From the NCBI GenBank assembly GCA_016181005.1, contig JACPAE010000001.1, positions 26,508-90,507 of the forward strand: 64,000 nt of DNA, given 5' to 3'. A model generated the notes under the pieces. It was not told the DNA's origin and did no database searches. It saw only the letters and a program-made list of their open reading frames with translations. The stretch comes from Candidatus Aenigmatarchaeota archaeon. Lineage in GTDB: Archaea; Aenigmatarchaeota; Aenigmatarchaeia; CG10238-14; SCSR01. Below are positions 48,515 to 57,606 of this stretch, piece by piece. The translations under genes were made by a program, and so were the position numbers. Position 1 is the first letter of the stretch; each line of letters begins with the position of its first letter.

Positions 48515-49147
48515 ATGAAAAAATTTAATCGTTTGTCGAAATCCCTGTTTGTACTGTCTTCAATGAAATTCATTTTCATAGTATCGCTGATTTTGTCCAT
48601 AGTCTTATGGAGCATACCGGTTCTTTCATTCAATACAGCCATCTGGTCATTTTTCCAGGAAAAGAACGGGGTTGATTTCACTCAGGATGCTGGATTCTAC
48701 AACAGCATTATACTTGAATTTCTGGAGTACGGGACAAAAGTCCCATTCCTAAACGAGCAGGAGTTCAGCCATATGCAGGACGTAAGAAGAGTTATTGTAG
48801 TCACAAATGTCATCTTTTTTGTTTCCTTTCTGGCGTTACTATCAAGCTTGAATCATCTCACAAAGACTAACAGGAGATTCATGATAAAAACCATTAGAAT
48901 AACTTCAATAGCGGTTTTCATTTTGTCATCGATGATTTTCCTACTTTTGCTAGCCAACTTTGATTATGTCTTTGATGCATTCCACAAAATTCTTTTCGAA
49001 AGGAATTTCATATTCCCAGCCAGCAGCATCCTGAAAATCCTTTACCCAGACGAGTTTTTCCTAGGGCTTGGCACGATTTACCTTTTGTCAATAATTGTTG
49101 TAAGCCTTGCCGCCGCCATAATTTCGCACAGATTAAAGCTTAAGTAA
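48515..49147 (+). CDS. DUF1461 integral membrane protein
   Basis: A 210-aa protein with four to five hydrophobic helices (FIFIVSLILSIVLWSIPVLS, VIFFVSFLALLSSLNHL, ISSIAVF-type helix, LGTIYLLSIIVVSLAAAII) and the DUF1461 layout, in which a long extracytoplasmic loop follows helix 1. ATG at 48515 is 6 nt after tRNA-Thr; longer frames upstream run over the tRNA and are rejected. Confidence 0.65.
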   Translation: MKKFNRLSKSLFVLSSMKFIFIVSLILSIVLWSIPVLSFNTAIWSFFQEKNGVDFTQDAGFYNSIILEFLEYGTKVPFLNEQEFSHMQDVRRVIVVTNVIFFVSFLALLSSLNHLTKTNRRFMIKTIRITSIAVFILSSMIFLLLLANFDYVFDAFHKILFERNFIFPASSILKILYPDEFFLGLGTIYLLSIIVVSLAAAIISHRLKLK

Positions 49148-49171
49148 TTTCAAACTTTATCTTAACAAGAC

Positions 49172-49281
49172 GAGGTCGTCGTCTAACCTGGTTCAGGATC
49201 GGTGCCTCCAGTTTTCATGGAGATCTGATACAAGATGATGGAAGAAAGCACTAGATTAGGGTTCAAATCCCTACGACCTCA
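49172..49281 (+). tRNA. tRNA-Trp (anticodon CCA) with 35-nt intron
   Basis: Acceptor GAGGTCG/CGACCTC, D-stem GTCT/GGAT, anticodon stem GGTGC/GCACT, loop CTCCAG then a 35-nt insertion and A38 (CCA, Trp). T-stem TAGGG/CCCTA with TTCAAAT, discriminator A. An intron at 37/38 of tRNA-Trp is common in archaea and in some euryarchaea serves as a box C/D guide; here ATCTGAT and ATGATGG resemble D and C boxes but the insert looks too short for a full guide. Confidence 0.9.
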
Positions 49282-49282
49282 T

Positions 49283-49537
49283 TCAACTGATTCCGCAAAA
49301 GAACGCCAAGCCATAAATTAAGGCGTTTATGTAAATCATCGAATAGCCTGCTGCCGGATAGATGCTATAAGGCTTGACAAAAATCTTGACGATTAGGAAT
49401 ATTATGAAAGATACTGCCAGGAAAGATATTAGGGTTACAATCATGACGTCTACTGGCAAGAATATGCCGAAGATTAGATTGAAGAACTTCACATAAAGCA
49501 GCGCTATTGATGAGACTATCGGTATGCAGAAAGACAT
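49283..49537 (-). CDS. Small membrane protein, 84 aa
   Basis: Three hydrophobic helices (IVSSIALLYVKFFNLIFGIF, VTLISFLAVSFIIFLIVKIF, MIYINALIYGLAFFCGIS). No family recognised. Its start overlaps the end of the PCMT gene by one base, so it is probably cotranscribed with pcm. Its stop is 2 nt from tRNA-Trp. Confidence 0.55.
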   Translation of the reverse strand: MSFCIPIVSSIALLYVKFFNLIFGIFLPVDVMIVTLISFLAVSFIIFLIVKIFVKPYSIYPAAGYSMIYINALIYGLAFFCGIS

Positions 49538-50127
49538 TATGACCAGCCATATTTCCCTCTAAGCGGGACGAATATAACGGATAATATGTTTTTTGATATT
49601 AAATCTCCAGACTTTGTTTTCCTGATTTTGATCAGATGTTGCTCGCCTTCAGGGGCGCCTATTACGGCGAGTATGACGCCGTTGGATTTGAGCTGGCTTA
49701 TCAATGGCTTTGGTATATCTGGAGATGCTGCACTTATTGCAATCTTGTCATATGGCGCGTATTTTGGATATCCCATAGAGCCGTCCCCATGGACATACGT
49801 GACATTCTTGTAGCCTGCTTTTTTCAGGCATGCCTTCCCGAACTTGTAAGTCTCCATGTTTATTTCCATGCCGACAACCTTCCCTTCTTTTCCGACCATT
49901 TCCTTGGCATAAGCCAGCATTATTCCTGAGCCTGCCCCCACTTCCAGGAATTTCTCGCCTGGCTTCAAATCCAGTTCTGAAAGGACTATCCTATGCATAT
50001 GTGATGCGCTTATCGTCTGCCCTCCAGGGATGGCTATAGGCTGATCCATGCTTGCAGATTTTATGAATTCTGTTGGTACGAATAACTCCCTTCTGACTTT
50101 GGACATCGCCTTTGCTACAGTATCCAT
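49537..50127 (-). CDS. pcm: Protein-L-isoaspartate O-methyltransferase
   Basis: A 196-aa Rossmann-fold methyltransferase: FVPTEFIKSASMDQPIAIPG, GQTISASHMHRIVLSEL, LEVGAGSGIMLAYAKEMVG (SAM motif I), VVGMEINMETYKFG, YDKIAISAASPDIPKPLISQ. Repairs isoaspartyl residues. Full length and typical. Confidence 0.9.
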   Translation of the reverse strand: MDTVAKAMSKVRRELFVPTEFIKSASMDQPIAIPGGQTISASHMHRIVLSELDLKPGEKFLEVGAGSGIMLAYAKEMVGKEGKVVGMEINMETYKFGKACLKKAGYKNVTYVHGDGSMGYPKYAPYDKIAISAASPDIPKPLISQLKSNGVILAVIGAPEGEQHLIKIRKTKSGDLISKNILSVIFVPLRGKYGWS

Positions 50128-50167
50128 GAAGATAATTTAGCGAAGAAATAGAAAAAGAGGAAAGGTG

Positions 50168-50449
50168 TCACTTTCCTATTGAAATGCTTATTGTCGAAAT
50201 GTTGACCTTCTGCCCGTTTTCAAGCGCCTTTTCCTCTGTGCCAATCTCTATGTTTGAAATTCTTGCGTCCTTTGCGAATTTCCTTCGGACAATCTCTGCG
50301 ACGTCAACTGCTTTCGAGATTGAACGTCCTCGAGCCTTGATGAAGATCTGGTTTTGCCCGTTGGACATTTGTGTCATCACGCCCAGAACATAGGCCATTG
50401 AAGGCTTCTGCCCGACGTAGACGACGTTTTCTGATGCTTTTTCAGCCAT
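50168..50449 (-). CDS. alba: Alba chromatin protein
   Basis: A 93-aa Alba: ENVVYVGQKPSMAYVLGVMT, IFIKARGRSISKAVDVAEIV (the RGRxISKAVD nucleic-acid-binding loop), KDARISNIEIGTEE. Start at ATG 50449 with GGAGGTG 6 nt upstream; an upstream GTG is less likely. Abundant DNA/RNA-binding protein. Confidence 0.92.
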   Translation of the reverse strand: MAEKASENVVYVGQKPSMAYVLGVMTQMSNGQNQIFIKARGRSISKAVDVAEIVRRKFAKDARISNIEIGTEEKALENGQKVNISTISISIGK

Positions 50450-50539
50450 TTGCACACCTCCGTTGATGTAATTGATAATGTGGTGATAGGTTTTTAAGTA
50501 GCTGAAAGGTATTTAAATTTAACATTTAGTTTAAACTGT

Positions 50540-51616
50540 ATGGTAACAACTAGACAACTCTCAGTTAATCAGGAGTATTTGCTAGAGCGGTTTAATGTTT
50601 TTGCAGCTACAGACTCTCCCACTTATATTGTAGCGAGAAATTCGCTTACTGGTGAATTTAGTGCCCATCCCTACGGTATTTATTTCCCAAACTCTGACAT
50701 TGGTGATTTGCCTCTTGTGGGTTGGTTTTTCAAAGCATTGCATATTCGCTTTCCTATTTTTAATCCGGTAAAATTTAGTGGCTTTAAATTTCGTACAGGT
50801 AATATTGTGTATACTTTTCAAGTGGGGGATCCTGAACCAGAATCGCCTGATGAACTGACATACGCCGATGGTTCTACTGGATTTGCTGTAATAAGCTTAG
50901 GGTATAGGTTCTACCTTGATAATCAAGAACACCGTGCAACAAAACGCTTGATAGGGGAACCTGCAGGTAATAGAATGACGAACCTTGTCAAGTTTTACAG
51001 AGAAGCAGAGCATAGAAGACCAGATGGGGTGATTGAGAAAGATTCAGAAGCTGTTGGACTTTTAAGGGGTAGGGTAGAAGAAGTTGTTCGTGGTATTACT
51101 TCTAGGATGAATTACTTGGACGCACAACAACAACTTGGGCCTACACTTCGAGTATATTTAAAATTAGTCAATAAAGGTGCTTATACAAGACCGCACTCGA
51201 TAACAAAAAACCCAGATGATACAACTGTGGATATACCATTCGATATGATATCTGAAGATGAGTATGGGAAAGTTGTTGATAAAAGTGGCTATGAATTTCG
51301 CGCTGGTGCAAGTGATGAGCTCTATTTAGAAGCTATAGAAAACGAAACCACTGCAATCCCATATTTAACTCGCACATCACAGCAATCAGTAAATAGACAA
51401 TTTGCATTACGGCAAGAAGGTGCAGGCTTAAGGGAGCTTGCTGAGGGACAAAGAGCACTTGTGCAAGTACGCATGGAAACGTATAAGGCAGCTGGTCTTA
51501 CTCCAGCAGACATACGTGAGATAGAAAGATTCAATGCATTACGTGGGCAGGGTGGGGATGAACGTGGGCAGGGTGGAGGTGGAAATGTGTTTTTCGGTGA
51601 AGTAAGAGAAAGATAG
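50540..51616 (+). CDS. Hypothetical, possibly SPFH/band-7-like protein
   Basis: A 358-aa soluble protein with no signal peptide. The middle resembles an SPFH domain (LTYADGSTGFAVISLGYRFY for the strand pair after a tkDG-like turn, then RVEEVVRGITSRMNYLDAQQ and a helical C-terminal half), ending in a Gly-rich tail (RGQGGDERGQGGGGNVFF). The match is suggestive only. The base composition is more AT-rich and CGT-using than housekeeping neighbours. A TATTTAAATTTAA promoter stands upstream. Start of the second accessory block. Confidence 0.5.
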   Translation: MVTTRQLSVNQEYLLERFNVFAATDSPTYIVARNSLTGEFSAHPYGIYFPNSDIGDLPLVGWFFKALHIRFPIFNPVKFSGFKFRTGNIVYTFQVGDPEPESPDELTYADGSTGFAVISLGYRFYLDNQEHRATKRLIGEPAGNRMTNLVKFYREAEHRRPDGVIEKDSEAVGLLRGRVEEVVRGITSRMNYLDAQQQLGPTLRVYLKLVNKGAYTRPHSITKNPDDTTVDIPFDMISEDEYGKVVDKSGYEFRAGASDELYLEAIENETTAIPYLTRTSQQSVNRQFALRQEGAGLRELAEGQRALVQVRMETYKAAGLTPADIREIERFNALRGQGGDERGQGGGGNVFFGEVRER

Positions 51617-51674
51617 CACTAACCTATATTCTTAAAGCTAATTACCAAGAAACGACAAATTTAATTTAGGTTTA

Positions 51675-54600
51675 ATGCCACGATGTAGAATTTGCGACGT
51701 TGAGTACACTGATCCAAGGATTCATAGGGAACTTGCTCATCCAGATAGAGATGTAAAAGACATTACTGGGTCGACTTACGAAGTTATTGCAAGGGTGCCT
51801 CCTGGCTTGTTAGGCGGGGGGGATAGAAGAGGGGATAGGGAAGAAAGAGAACCTCCATCAGGCATCATTAAAGGAAAAGTAACTGACAGTAAAACAGGTC
51901 AACCATTATCGGAAGTCGCTTACATACAAGCAGATTCACCCTATGTATCAAGGCCATTTAATGTCCCAACAGATCAAGATTCTTCATACCAAATAACAGT
52001 CCCTACACGTGGAGGTGGCATAGAATATTCCGTAATAGCAACTGCCGATTTTTATAAAAAACCGCGTCCTAGAGTAGTTAGAGTAGCCCCAGGTCAGACT
52101 GTTAATAATGTTGACTTTTCATTAGAGCCTGATGAAGAAGCGTTGAAAAAACATGGGGAAGAAACTAAAGCGAAAAAGGAGGAGGAAAGAAAACAGAGGG
52201 GTGAGAAGGCTAGTATTTGGCAACGTGGATGGTGGAGTAGGGAAAGATTGCTGATAGGAGGCGGTGCTTTTATTATTACCGCATTGACATATGCTATCTT
52301 TTACCGGCCTATAATTTTGGAGGGTCTAGGGTTCGACGATCCATCCGCACCTCCGTGGTGGATTTTAACTGTTTTTGTTCCTATCGCATTTTTCTTTGCA
52401 GTATACAATTTGATTCCAAGGGATATCAAAGATATAAGACCAATAGTTATCGGTGCTATTGCCGCTGGTGTTACATTTTTATTGCTTCAAATCGGTCCGT
52501 TGAGCACGATTAGGAGTCCTACTATACAATTTGGGATACCGTTGATTGTTTTCTTTGTGGTGGCATACGTAGCCCAAAACAATTTACAACAACCTGGAGG
52601 TGTGGGACGCACGATATTATGGCTTACTGGTATTTTCGCAGTAATTGGTGTTGGTTTTTACGTTCTAAATTTGTTCACGACAGGCGCATTCCTAAACATT
52701 GAAACCTACCTTCAGCCATTAAATGTTCTCACAGTTGTCGGGGTGCCGCAAGAGACTGTAGACGGCATGAAGCAGGGCATAAGGGACGTACTCAAGTTCC
52801 TAAACGTACAAGCTATCAAGCCGTTGAAGCCTGAGGTTAAGAAGAGCGGTGGCTTTGAAGCTATCCAGCTGAATTTCGGGAGCAAGTTCAACGACTACCG
52901 GCTGCCGACATTATTCGCAAGGATGGAATATTTATTGCCTGTGACTATTATAAACCCGAATAAAATCGAGACTGGTGTCGAACCTGTAAAAGGATTCTAC
53001 ATAGACGAGGTGTATATAATTAACGGTTCTACCGACAAGGTAATCTGTGGTGTGGCTCCCCTTCCATTGAAAGTTGAGACTGCGAAGCAAGAGTCGCCAA
53101 TATTCTCTGGCAGAGTTGATGTCGGTGATATACTCCCGCAGGAAGAAAAATCCCTCACTATACTATTTACAGGCCGTTCGCCAAAAATCACTGACGAAGG
53201 AAAATATGTGAACTGCAGCTATACTGCATCATTTGGGAAGACCTACTCATTTACCCCGCTGGCACCTGTTAGAGTCAAGGAAAGTCCTAGCGGAGAGAAC
53301 AGCGTAATCAAGGCGTGTGAAAAGGCGCAAAACAAGAGGGAATGTTACACTAGCCAGTGCAAAAGTTACTGCCAAGGGGTCATGCAGACGAGTAATGGAA
53401 GATACGGTGTTCACAACAAATTGGACGAACCGGCCACGAGGTATATAGAAAATACAAATGAATGCGAATGCAAGATAAAGAGGCTTGACAATGTAATGGA
53501 CGACTTGTGCTTCATGTCAGGCAACAAGGCAAAACTGGAACTGAAGGCCCATTATAACTTTTTTGTCGAAGGCAAAGGTGAATTAGTGGTTGCGCAACAG
53601 GAGGCGGACCAGAAGCTGGTGCCAAAGCCGCGAGTGACGAGCAGTCTCGGTCCATTGACTGTTACGGCCTACTTTGTCCCCGACATTTACGTTGTGGAAA
53701 GGAATGCCGGTGTTGTTACATTGTTTGTGGACATAGCAAACGACGGCGAAGGGTCGGCGACGATAAACGATTATGAAATAAAGGACTTTGACACGAGAAC
53801 ATGCGTACCTACAACTCCTCTGTCAGCAGATGCGAAGGCAAGCACCACTATAGTTTGCGATGCAACTGCCTTTGCAAAAGGCGCCAAGCTGCAGGGAAGG
53901 TTCACGACACTTCCCTTGATAGTCGATGTCAATTACAGTTATTCGCAGAAATATACCAAAGACTTGAATGTTGAGAAGAAGTCGATTTCTGATATTGTGA
54001 CCGAAGGCAGTGACGAGTATATAGACTTGGACAGACAGTTCAGTCCTTTGCCGTATTACTGCGAACGAGGTTTGAATATTTATGGGAGTGGAGGACAGGC
54101 AATTAGTGTGGCTCCAGTTACACAGCCGACAGCTCCTAGCAGCTGTGATGGATGCACTCTACCAATCAAAGACACCAGCATCTTGCCGTCTGAAAGCGCA
54201 AGAATAAGTTATTGTAATTCAAGGCCGCAGAGTTCTGCGTGTGATACAGCTACGTGGAATAGAGTTGTGAAAAGGGCTCAAGAACTAGGGTTAAATCCAG
54301 CGTTAATTGTATCTTTATGGGGTGAGGAATCTGGTTTCTCTGATGCACTGGTACAATACAGTGCAGCGCTTGGGTGCGATCCCTACCACACAGTAGGATA
54401 CGATAAAGAAATTGACGACCAACTTAACTGCGTAAGCGACTTGGTTAATAAAGGCAGTTACTTGAATTGTGGTGGGACAGAATTCTGCAGCTTTGCCAAG
54501 TGGTATTCTGCAGGACCTGCGTGCACGCTTACAAACAATCCTAACTTCTATGGAAATCTGGCGAAAATTTACAATGACTTCGTGCAGGCTGGTAAAGGAG

Positions 54601-54872
54601 CATTAACTTGTCAAGTGACGACAACGCCCACTACCGTAGCAAAAGGTAGCCTGGATTTCTGTGCACAAAAAATAAAGGATGGTCTAGGTGAGTGCGTTGT
54701 TGGACAGGGTGGATGTGTGAACAATAATGAATGTAGTCCTAATGAGTTCGGGCCGACTGGAGGTGGACTAGAATGTAGAAATGTTGGTGTGAGAGTTAAT
54801 GTTTGTTGTTATAAAGATGAAAGTAATGATAGGTGCAAGTCGTTGTTTGAAGAATGGCTTAAGAGTACTTAA
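51675..54872 (+). CDS. Large polytopic membrane protein with lysozyme-like C-terminal domain
   Basis: A 1065-aa protein. Order: C2H2 zinc finger (CRICDVEYTDPRIHRELAH), a carboxypeptidase-regulatory-like beta domain at about 65-155 (GIIKGKVTDSKTGQPLSEVA), a charged linker, five TM helices at 195-350, an extracytoplasmic region with many Cys residues at 360-820, then at about 860-990 a transglycosylase-like domain (RAQELGLNPALIVSLWGEES, candidate catalytic Glu; FAKWYSAGP), and a final Cys-rich module. Composition changes near 52,700: the first 340 codons are AT-rich, the rest like the host. A VirB1/SLT-like role in piercing a peptidoglycan layer is inferred. Confidence 0.6.
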   Translation: MPRCRICDVEYTDPRIHRELAHPDRDVKDITGSTYEVIARVPPGLLGGGDRRGDREEREPPSGIIKGKVTDSKTGQPLSEVAYIQADSPYVSRPFNVPTDQDSSYQITVPTRGGGIEYSVIATADFYKKPRPRVVRVAPGQTVNNVDFSLEPDEEALKKHGEETKAKKEEERKQRGEKASIWQRGWWSRERLLIGGGAFIITALTYAIFYRPIILEGLGFDDPSAPPWWILTVFVPIAFFFAVYNLIPRDIKDIRPIVIGAIAAGVTFLLLQIGPLSTIRSPTIQFGIPLIVFFVVAYVAQNNLQQPGGVGRTILWLTGIFAVIGVGFYVLNLFTTGAFLNIETYLQPLNVLTVVGVPQETVDGMKQGIRDVLKFLNVQAIKPLKPEVKKSGGFEAIQLNFGSKFNDYRLPTLFARMEYLLPVTIINPNKIETGVEPVKGFYIDEVYIINGSTDKVICGVAPLPLKVETAKQESPIFSGRVDVGDILPQEEKSLTILFTGRSPKITDEGKYVNCSYTASFGKTYSFTPLAPVRVKESPSGENSVIKACEKAQNKRECYTSQCKSYCQGVMQTSNGRYGVHNKLDEPATRYIENTNECECKIKRLDNVMDDLCFMSGNKAKLELKAHYNFFVEGKGELVVAQQEADQKLVPKPRVTSSLGPLTVTAYFVPDIYVVERNAGVVTLFVDIANDGEGSATINDYEIKDFDTRTCVPTTPLSADAKASTTIVCDATAFAKGAKLQGRFTTLPLIVDVNYSYSQKYTKDLNVEKKSISDIVTEGSDEYIDLDRQFSPLPYYCERGLNIYGSGGQAISVAPVTQPTAPSSCDGCTLPIKDTSILPSESARISYCNSRPQSSACDTATWNRVVKRAQELGLNPALIVSLWGEESGFSDALVQYSAALGCDPYHTVGYDKEIDDQLNCVSDLVNKGSYLNCGGTEFCSFAKWYSAGPACTLTNNPNFYGNLAKIYNDFVQAGKGALTCQVTTTPTTVAKGSLDFCAQKIKDGLGECVVGQGGCVNNNECSPNEFGPTGGGLECRNVGVRVNVCCYKDESNDRCKSLFEEWLKST

Positions 54873-55807
54873 TATCCGCCTGTTTTCGGCAAAGCATTTG
54901 GAACTGCAGGTGTTGCTTCCTGCGTAGGAGTCGGAGAAACTGTTGCTGACGGACTAGGAGTTTGCGTCTGAGTCGGGCTTGGAGTCTGTGTAGCCGTAGG
55001 TGACGGAGGTGGTGGAGGAGTAGGTGTTGCTGGAGGTGCAGTAGGCGTAGGCGTTGGAGTAGTTCTTGATGGTCTATCATATCTTGATGGAACTTTACTG
55101 TCTCTACCTGTAATCCAGTCTAGCCAGTCTGAATCGACTGACAGATGCAATAAGCCGTCTATATCTCTATAAGCTTTCACAGGATGATCGACAGGTGCTT
55201 TGCCTCTCACACTTGTATAGTGCCTTGTGACATTCTCTGCCCCTTGCCTTATTCTAAAAGCAGGTGTCCTTTGTAAGTTCTCCCATATCTGATCTAGCTG
55301 TCCTGGCGTTTGATAAGGAACCTCGACTATGTATTCCAATACACCATTTAATCCTGGGACAAAAGCGTGTGCTTTAAATTTAGCTATGCCTTGATTTATT
55401 GCATAACTATGAAATTCGCGCTGCTCATCTTCTGAATAAATTGCAGCTATCAAATCAATATTATAAGGTATTTCTACACGATCGTTCGCTGTTTGAGCTA
55501 TTTCCAAGCTATTTATGTCGCCTTGTGTGAACCTGACGCTATCCCCCCTCCTAATCCTATATGCCCACCTTGTGGCTGAATCTGAGTCATCTGTTCTAAA
55601 GGAATAGTTTTCTTCCTGACCATTGCGTTGTATACGCAGATTATAGGTTGTTCCTAATCCGTCCCTTGTTTCAACAAAATCGCTTATAGCTTCTCCTTCT
55701 CTCCTTCCTGTATCGGCTGGTTGAGCCTGTCCACATGCTGTAGCTCCCAAAGCATACAAACCTGCTAATGTAGCGAGCACGACATTTGCTCTTTTGTAAT
55801 TGACCAT
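54869..55807 (-). CDS. Secreted protein ending in LPKTGGY
   Basis: A 312-aa protein with a signal peptide (MVNYKRANVVLATLAGLYAL then GATACG, a possible lipobox-like end), a globular domain to residue 235, a Pro/Thr-rich stalk (TPTPTPTAPPATPTPPPPPS) and the last residues NALPKTGGY. LPxTG plus a TM helix and basic tail is the sortase signal of Gram-positive bacteria; here the frame stops directly after it, 4 nt inside the convergent neighbour. Either a truncated sorting signal or a coincidence. Same AT-rich codon style as the 50540 gene. Promoter GCTTAAATAG upstream. Confidence 0.6.
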   Translation of the reverse strand: MVNYKRANVVLATLAGLYALGATACGQAQPADTGRREGEAISDFVETRDGLGTTYNLRIQRNGQEENYSFRTDDSDSATRWAYRIRRGDSVRFTQGDINSLEIAQTANDRVEIPYNIDLIAAIYSEDEQREFHSYAINQGIAKFKAHAFVPGLNGVLEYIVEVPYQTPGQLDQIWENLQRTPAFRIRQGAENVTRHYTSVRGKAPVDHPVKAYRDIDGLLHLSVDSDWLDWITGRDSKVPSRYDRPSRTTPTPTPTAPPATPTPPPPPSPTATQTPSPTQTQTPSPSATVSPTPTQEATPAVPNALPKTGGY

Positions 55808-55896
55808 TTTTGGTTCACCGAACAGTAATAATACTACACCGATAACTATTTAAGCTTTTCGCTACTGGTTAGTGAAGACTAGATTATTCAAGATAG

Positions 55897-57606
55897 CTAA
55901 ACTGGAAAAGTCAATTGTATACCATTAATTAAATTAATGTAACCGTCCCAATCAAGATAGGCTCCTGGATCTGTATGGCAGTCGGAACCACCACCGCCGG
56001 ATACAGGACATCCTGGAACTTCGTTATGGCCTATTATATGAGACCTGTCTATTGGGATATTGTATTTTGTTGCTAGCCATTTAGTCAATGTGGCGGACGC
56101 TTGCAACATTTCCGGTGTCCAAGTACTCGGATCTCCAGAGCGGCCTTCGTGTTCTATACCAATACTGTGCACATTGTAATCATAATATCCGGCATGGAAT
56201 GCTATGTCCTTATCTGAAACGACTTGCGCTATTTTTCCAGTTTTGCTTATTACATAATGTGCGCTTACTTGCCTAGTGCTCCCCCTAAGTGCGTTTATGC
56301 AAGCCTGATAACCCCCTTCACATGTGTGTACAACTATGTATTTTATGTCAGTCCCGTCTGCTTCTCTATTTGCAATATTGTAATTAAATCCAGAAGTACC
56401 ACCGCCAACAAATACTATATCAAGGTCTAATGGTGTACCAGGAACAATTACAGGTTGTGGAACTGTGGGAGGTGTGCCTTCAGGAACTCCATGTAAAGGA
56501 ACTTCAAAAACAGGTGTGCTTGAAGGGAACCCGAGTAATTTGTCGCCACTTAGAACATAGAAATTCATTTCCAAATTCCTTAAATTAGTTGTTTTCTGCA
56601 CAGTGTCGTATACCGGATATAGATTTTGTTTATCTTTTATATTCACCAAAGCGCCTACGCTCGAGGAATAATCGTATGTGCAAGTTTTAGTGTATAATGG
56701 AATGCAACCCCCCATTGGACTGCAACCACATCCGTTTGAATCTACATCTAATTGACATTGACCTTCATTATCAACATAAGAGTTTACACCTATCTTTAAA
56801 ATAACATCTATATTTGTTGAATCAAGTTGTGAATCCAAATTACCGATATTTTGTTTGATTAAATTTTCATATTGATTTAAAGCATTTGGACATTTTTGTT
56901 CAAGATTACTTTTTTTATCCAGAGGTGTTGGTGGTGAAAAACATTTAGATTCGACTATACTCTTACATTCAGAAGGCATTTGTTGTTCTGAAAATTCTAT
57001 TGCATCATTTATGGAATCTCTTGCTACAAAATTTTCATTAGCTTTATCAACTAACACTTTTACATTTAATTTCACAACTTCGTTAACATCTGGTATGTCT
57101 GATATCTCAATATTTTTACTAGTGAATTTAATCTTTGATTCTGATACTGGTTTAATGCTTACACTAGCAAGTTTATCGACTTTAACCTCTATTTGAGGTA
57201 TTTCTATATTAATTTTTTCGGTTTCTTTTCTTAAAGAAGATAAATATTCATTGAATCTCCCTTGCAGTATTTGGGTTAAATCGTTTTCTAGTTTTCCGGG
57301 TGGACAAGTTTTTTCGAAAGTTCTCCAAAAAGGAAGATTGGCGAATCTTATTGGTTCACATATTTCTCCAGTAGAATATCCACCATATTTTAAAGTTTCG
57401 TAAGTACCTTGGTATGCTGAATAAATTAAAGCTTGGTTTATTGCTCTTTTCACAAACTCCATCTGATTTATTCCTTCGACGATAATCCGTTCGTTAAAGT
57501 CCCTCACAACAGTTTGGGATTCGTATGATAACGTAAGTGAGTATATGCCTATCAGTGTGAGAATGCCTGCAGCAGCTACCAATGCCACGTTTGCTACCGA
57601 CTTCAT
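55897..57606 (-). CDS. Membrane-anchored N-acetylmuramoyl-L-alanine amidase (Amidase_2)
   Basis: A 569-aa protein: N-terminal TM helix (MKSVANVALVAAAGILTLIG), a long helical/beta stalk to about 400 with several Cys, a Pro/Val linker, then a PGRP/Amidase_2 domain at about 415-560. Zinc ligands appear in KYIVVHTCEG, SHIIGHNEVPG and SDCHTDPGAY, with AHYVISKTGKIAQVVSD, AFHAGYYDYNVHSIGIEHEG between. These enzymes cut the bond between muramic acid and peptide in murein. Start at 57606 (ATGA overlap with upstream gene); an earlier Met would overlap that gene. Confidence 0.8.
   Translation of the reverse strand: MKSVANVALVAAAGILTLIGIYSLTLSYESQTVVRDFNERIIVEGINQMEFVKRAINQALIYSAYQGTYETLKYGGYSTGEICEPIRFANLPFWRTFEKTCPPGKLENDLTQILQGRFNEYLSSLRKETEKINIEIPQIEVKVDKLASVSIKPVSESKIKFTSKNIEISDIPDVNEVVKLNVKVLVDKANENFVARDSINDAIEFSEQQMPSECKSIVESKCFSPPTPLDKKSNLEQKCPNALNQYENLIKQNIGNLDSQLDSTNIDVILKIGVNSYVDNEGQCQLDVDSNGCGCSPMGGCIPLYTKTCTYDYSSSVGALVNIKDKQNLYPVYDTVQKTTNLRNLEMNFYVLSGDKLLGFPSSTPVFEVPLHGVPEGTPPTVPQPVIVPGTPLDLDIVFVGGGTSGFNYNIANREADGTDIKYIVVHTCEGGYQACINALRGSTRQVSAHYVISKTGKIAQVVSDKDIAFHAGYYDYNVHSIGIEHEGRSGDPSTWTPEMLQASATLTKWLATKYNIPIDRSHIIGHNEVPGCPVSGGGGSDCHTDPGAYLDWDGYINLINGIQLTFPV

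Noticed and set aside
49208..49250. tRNA-Trp intron as a functional box C/D guide RNA
   Set aside because: C- and D-like words exist but a 35-nt insert leaves no room for two guides with C/D and C'/D' boxes; kept only as a remark.
55000..55080. Short tandem repeats in the GTAGGTGT/GGAGGAGT region
   Set aside because: This is low-complexity coding for the Pro/Thr stalk of the LPKTG protein, not a CRISPR or satellite.
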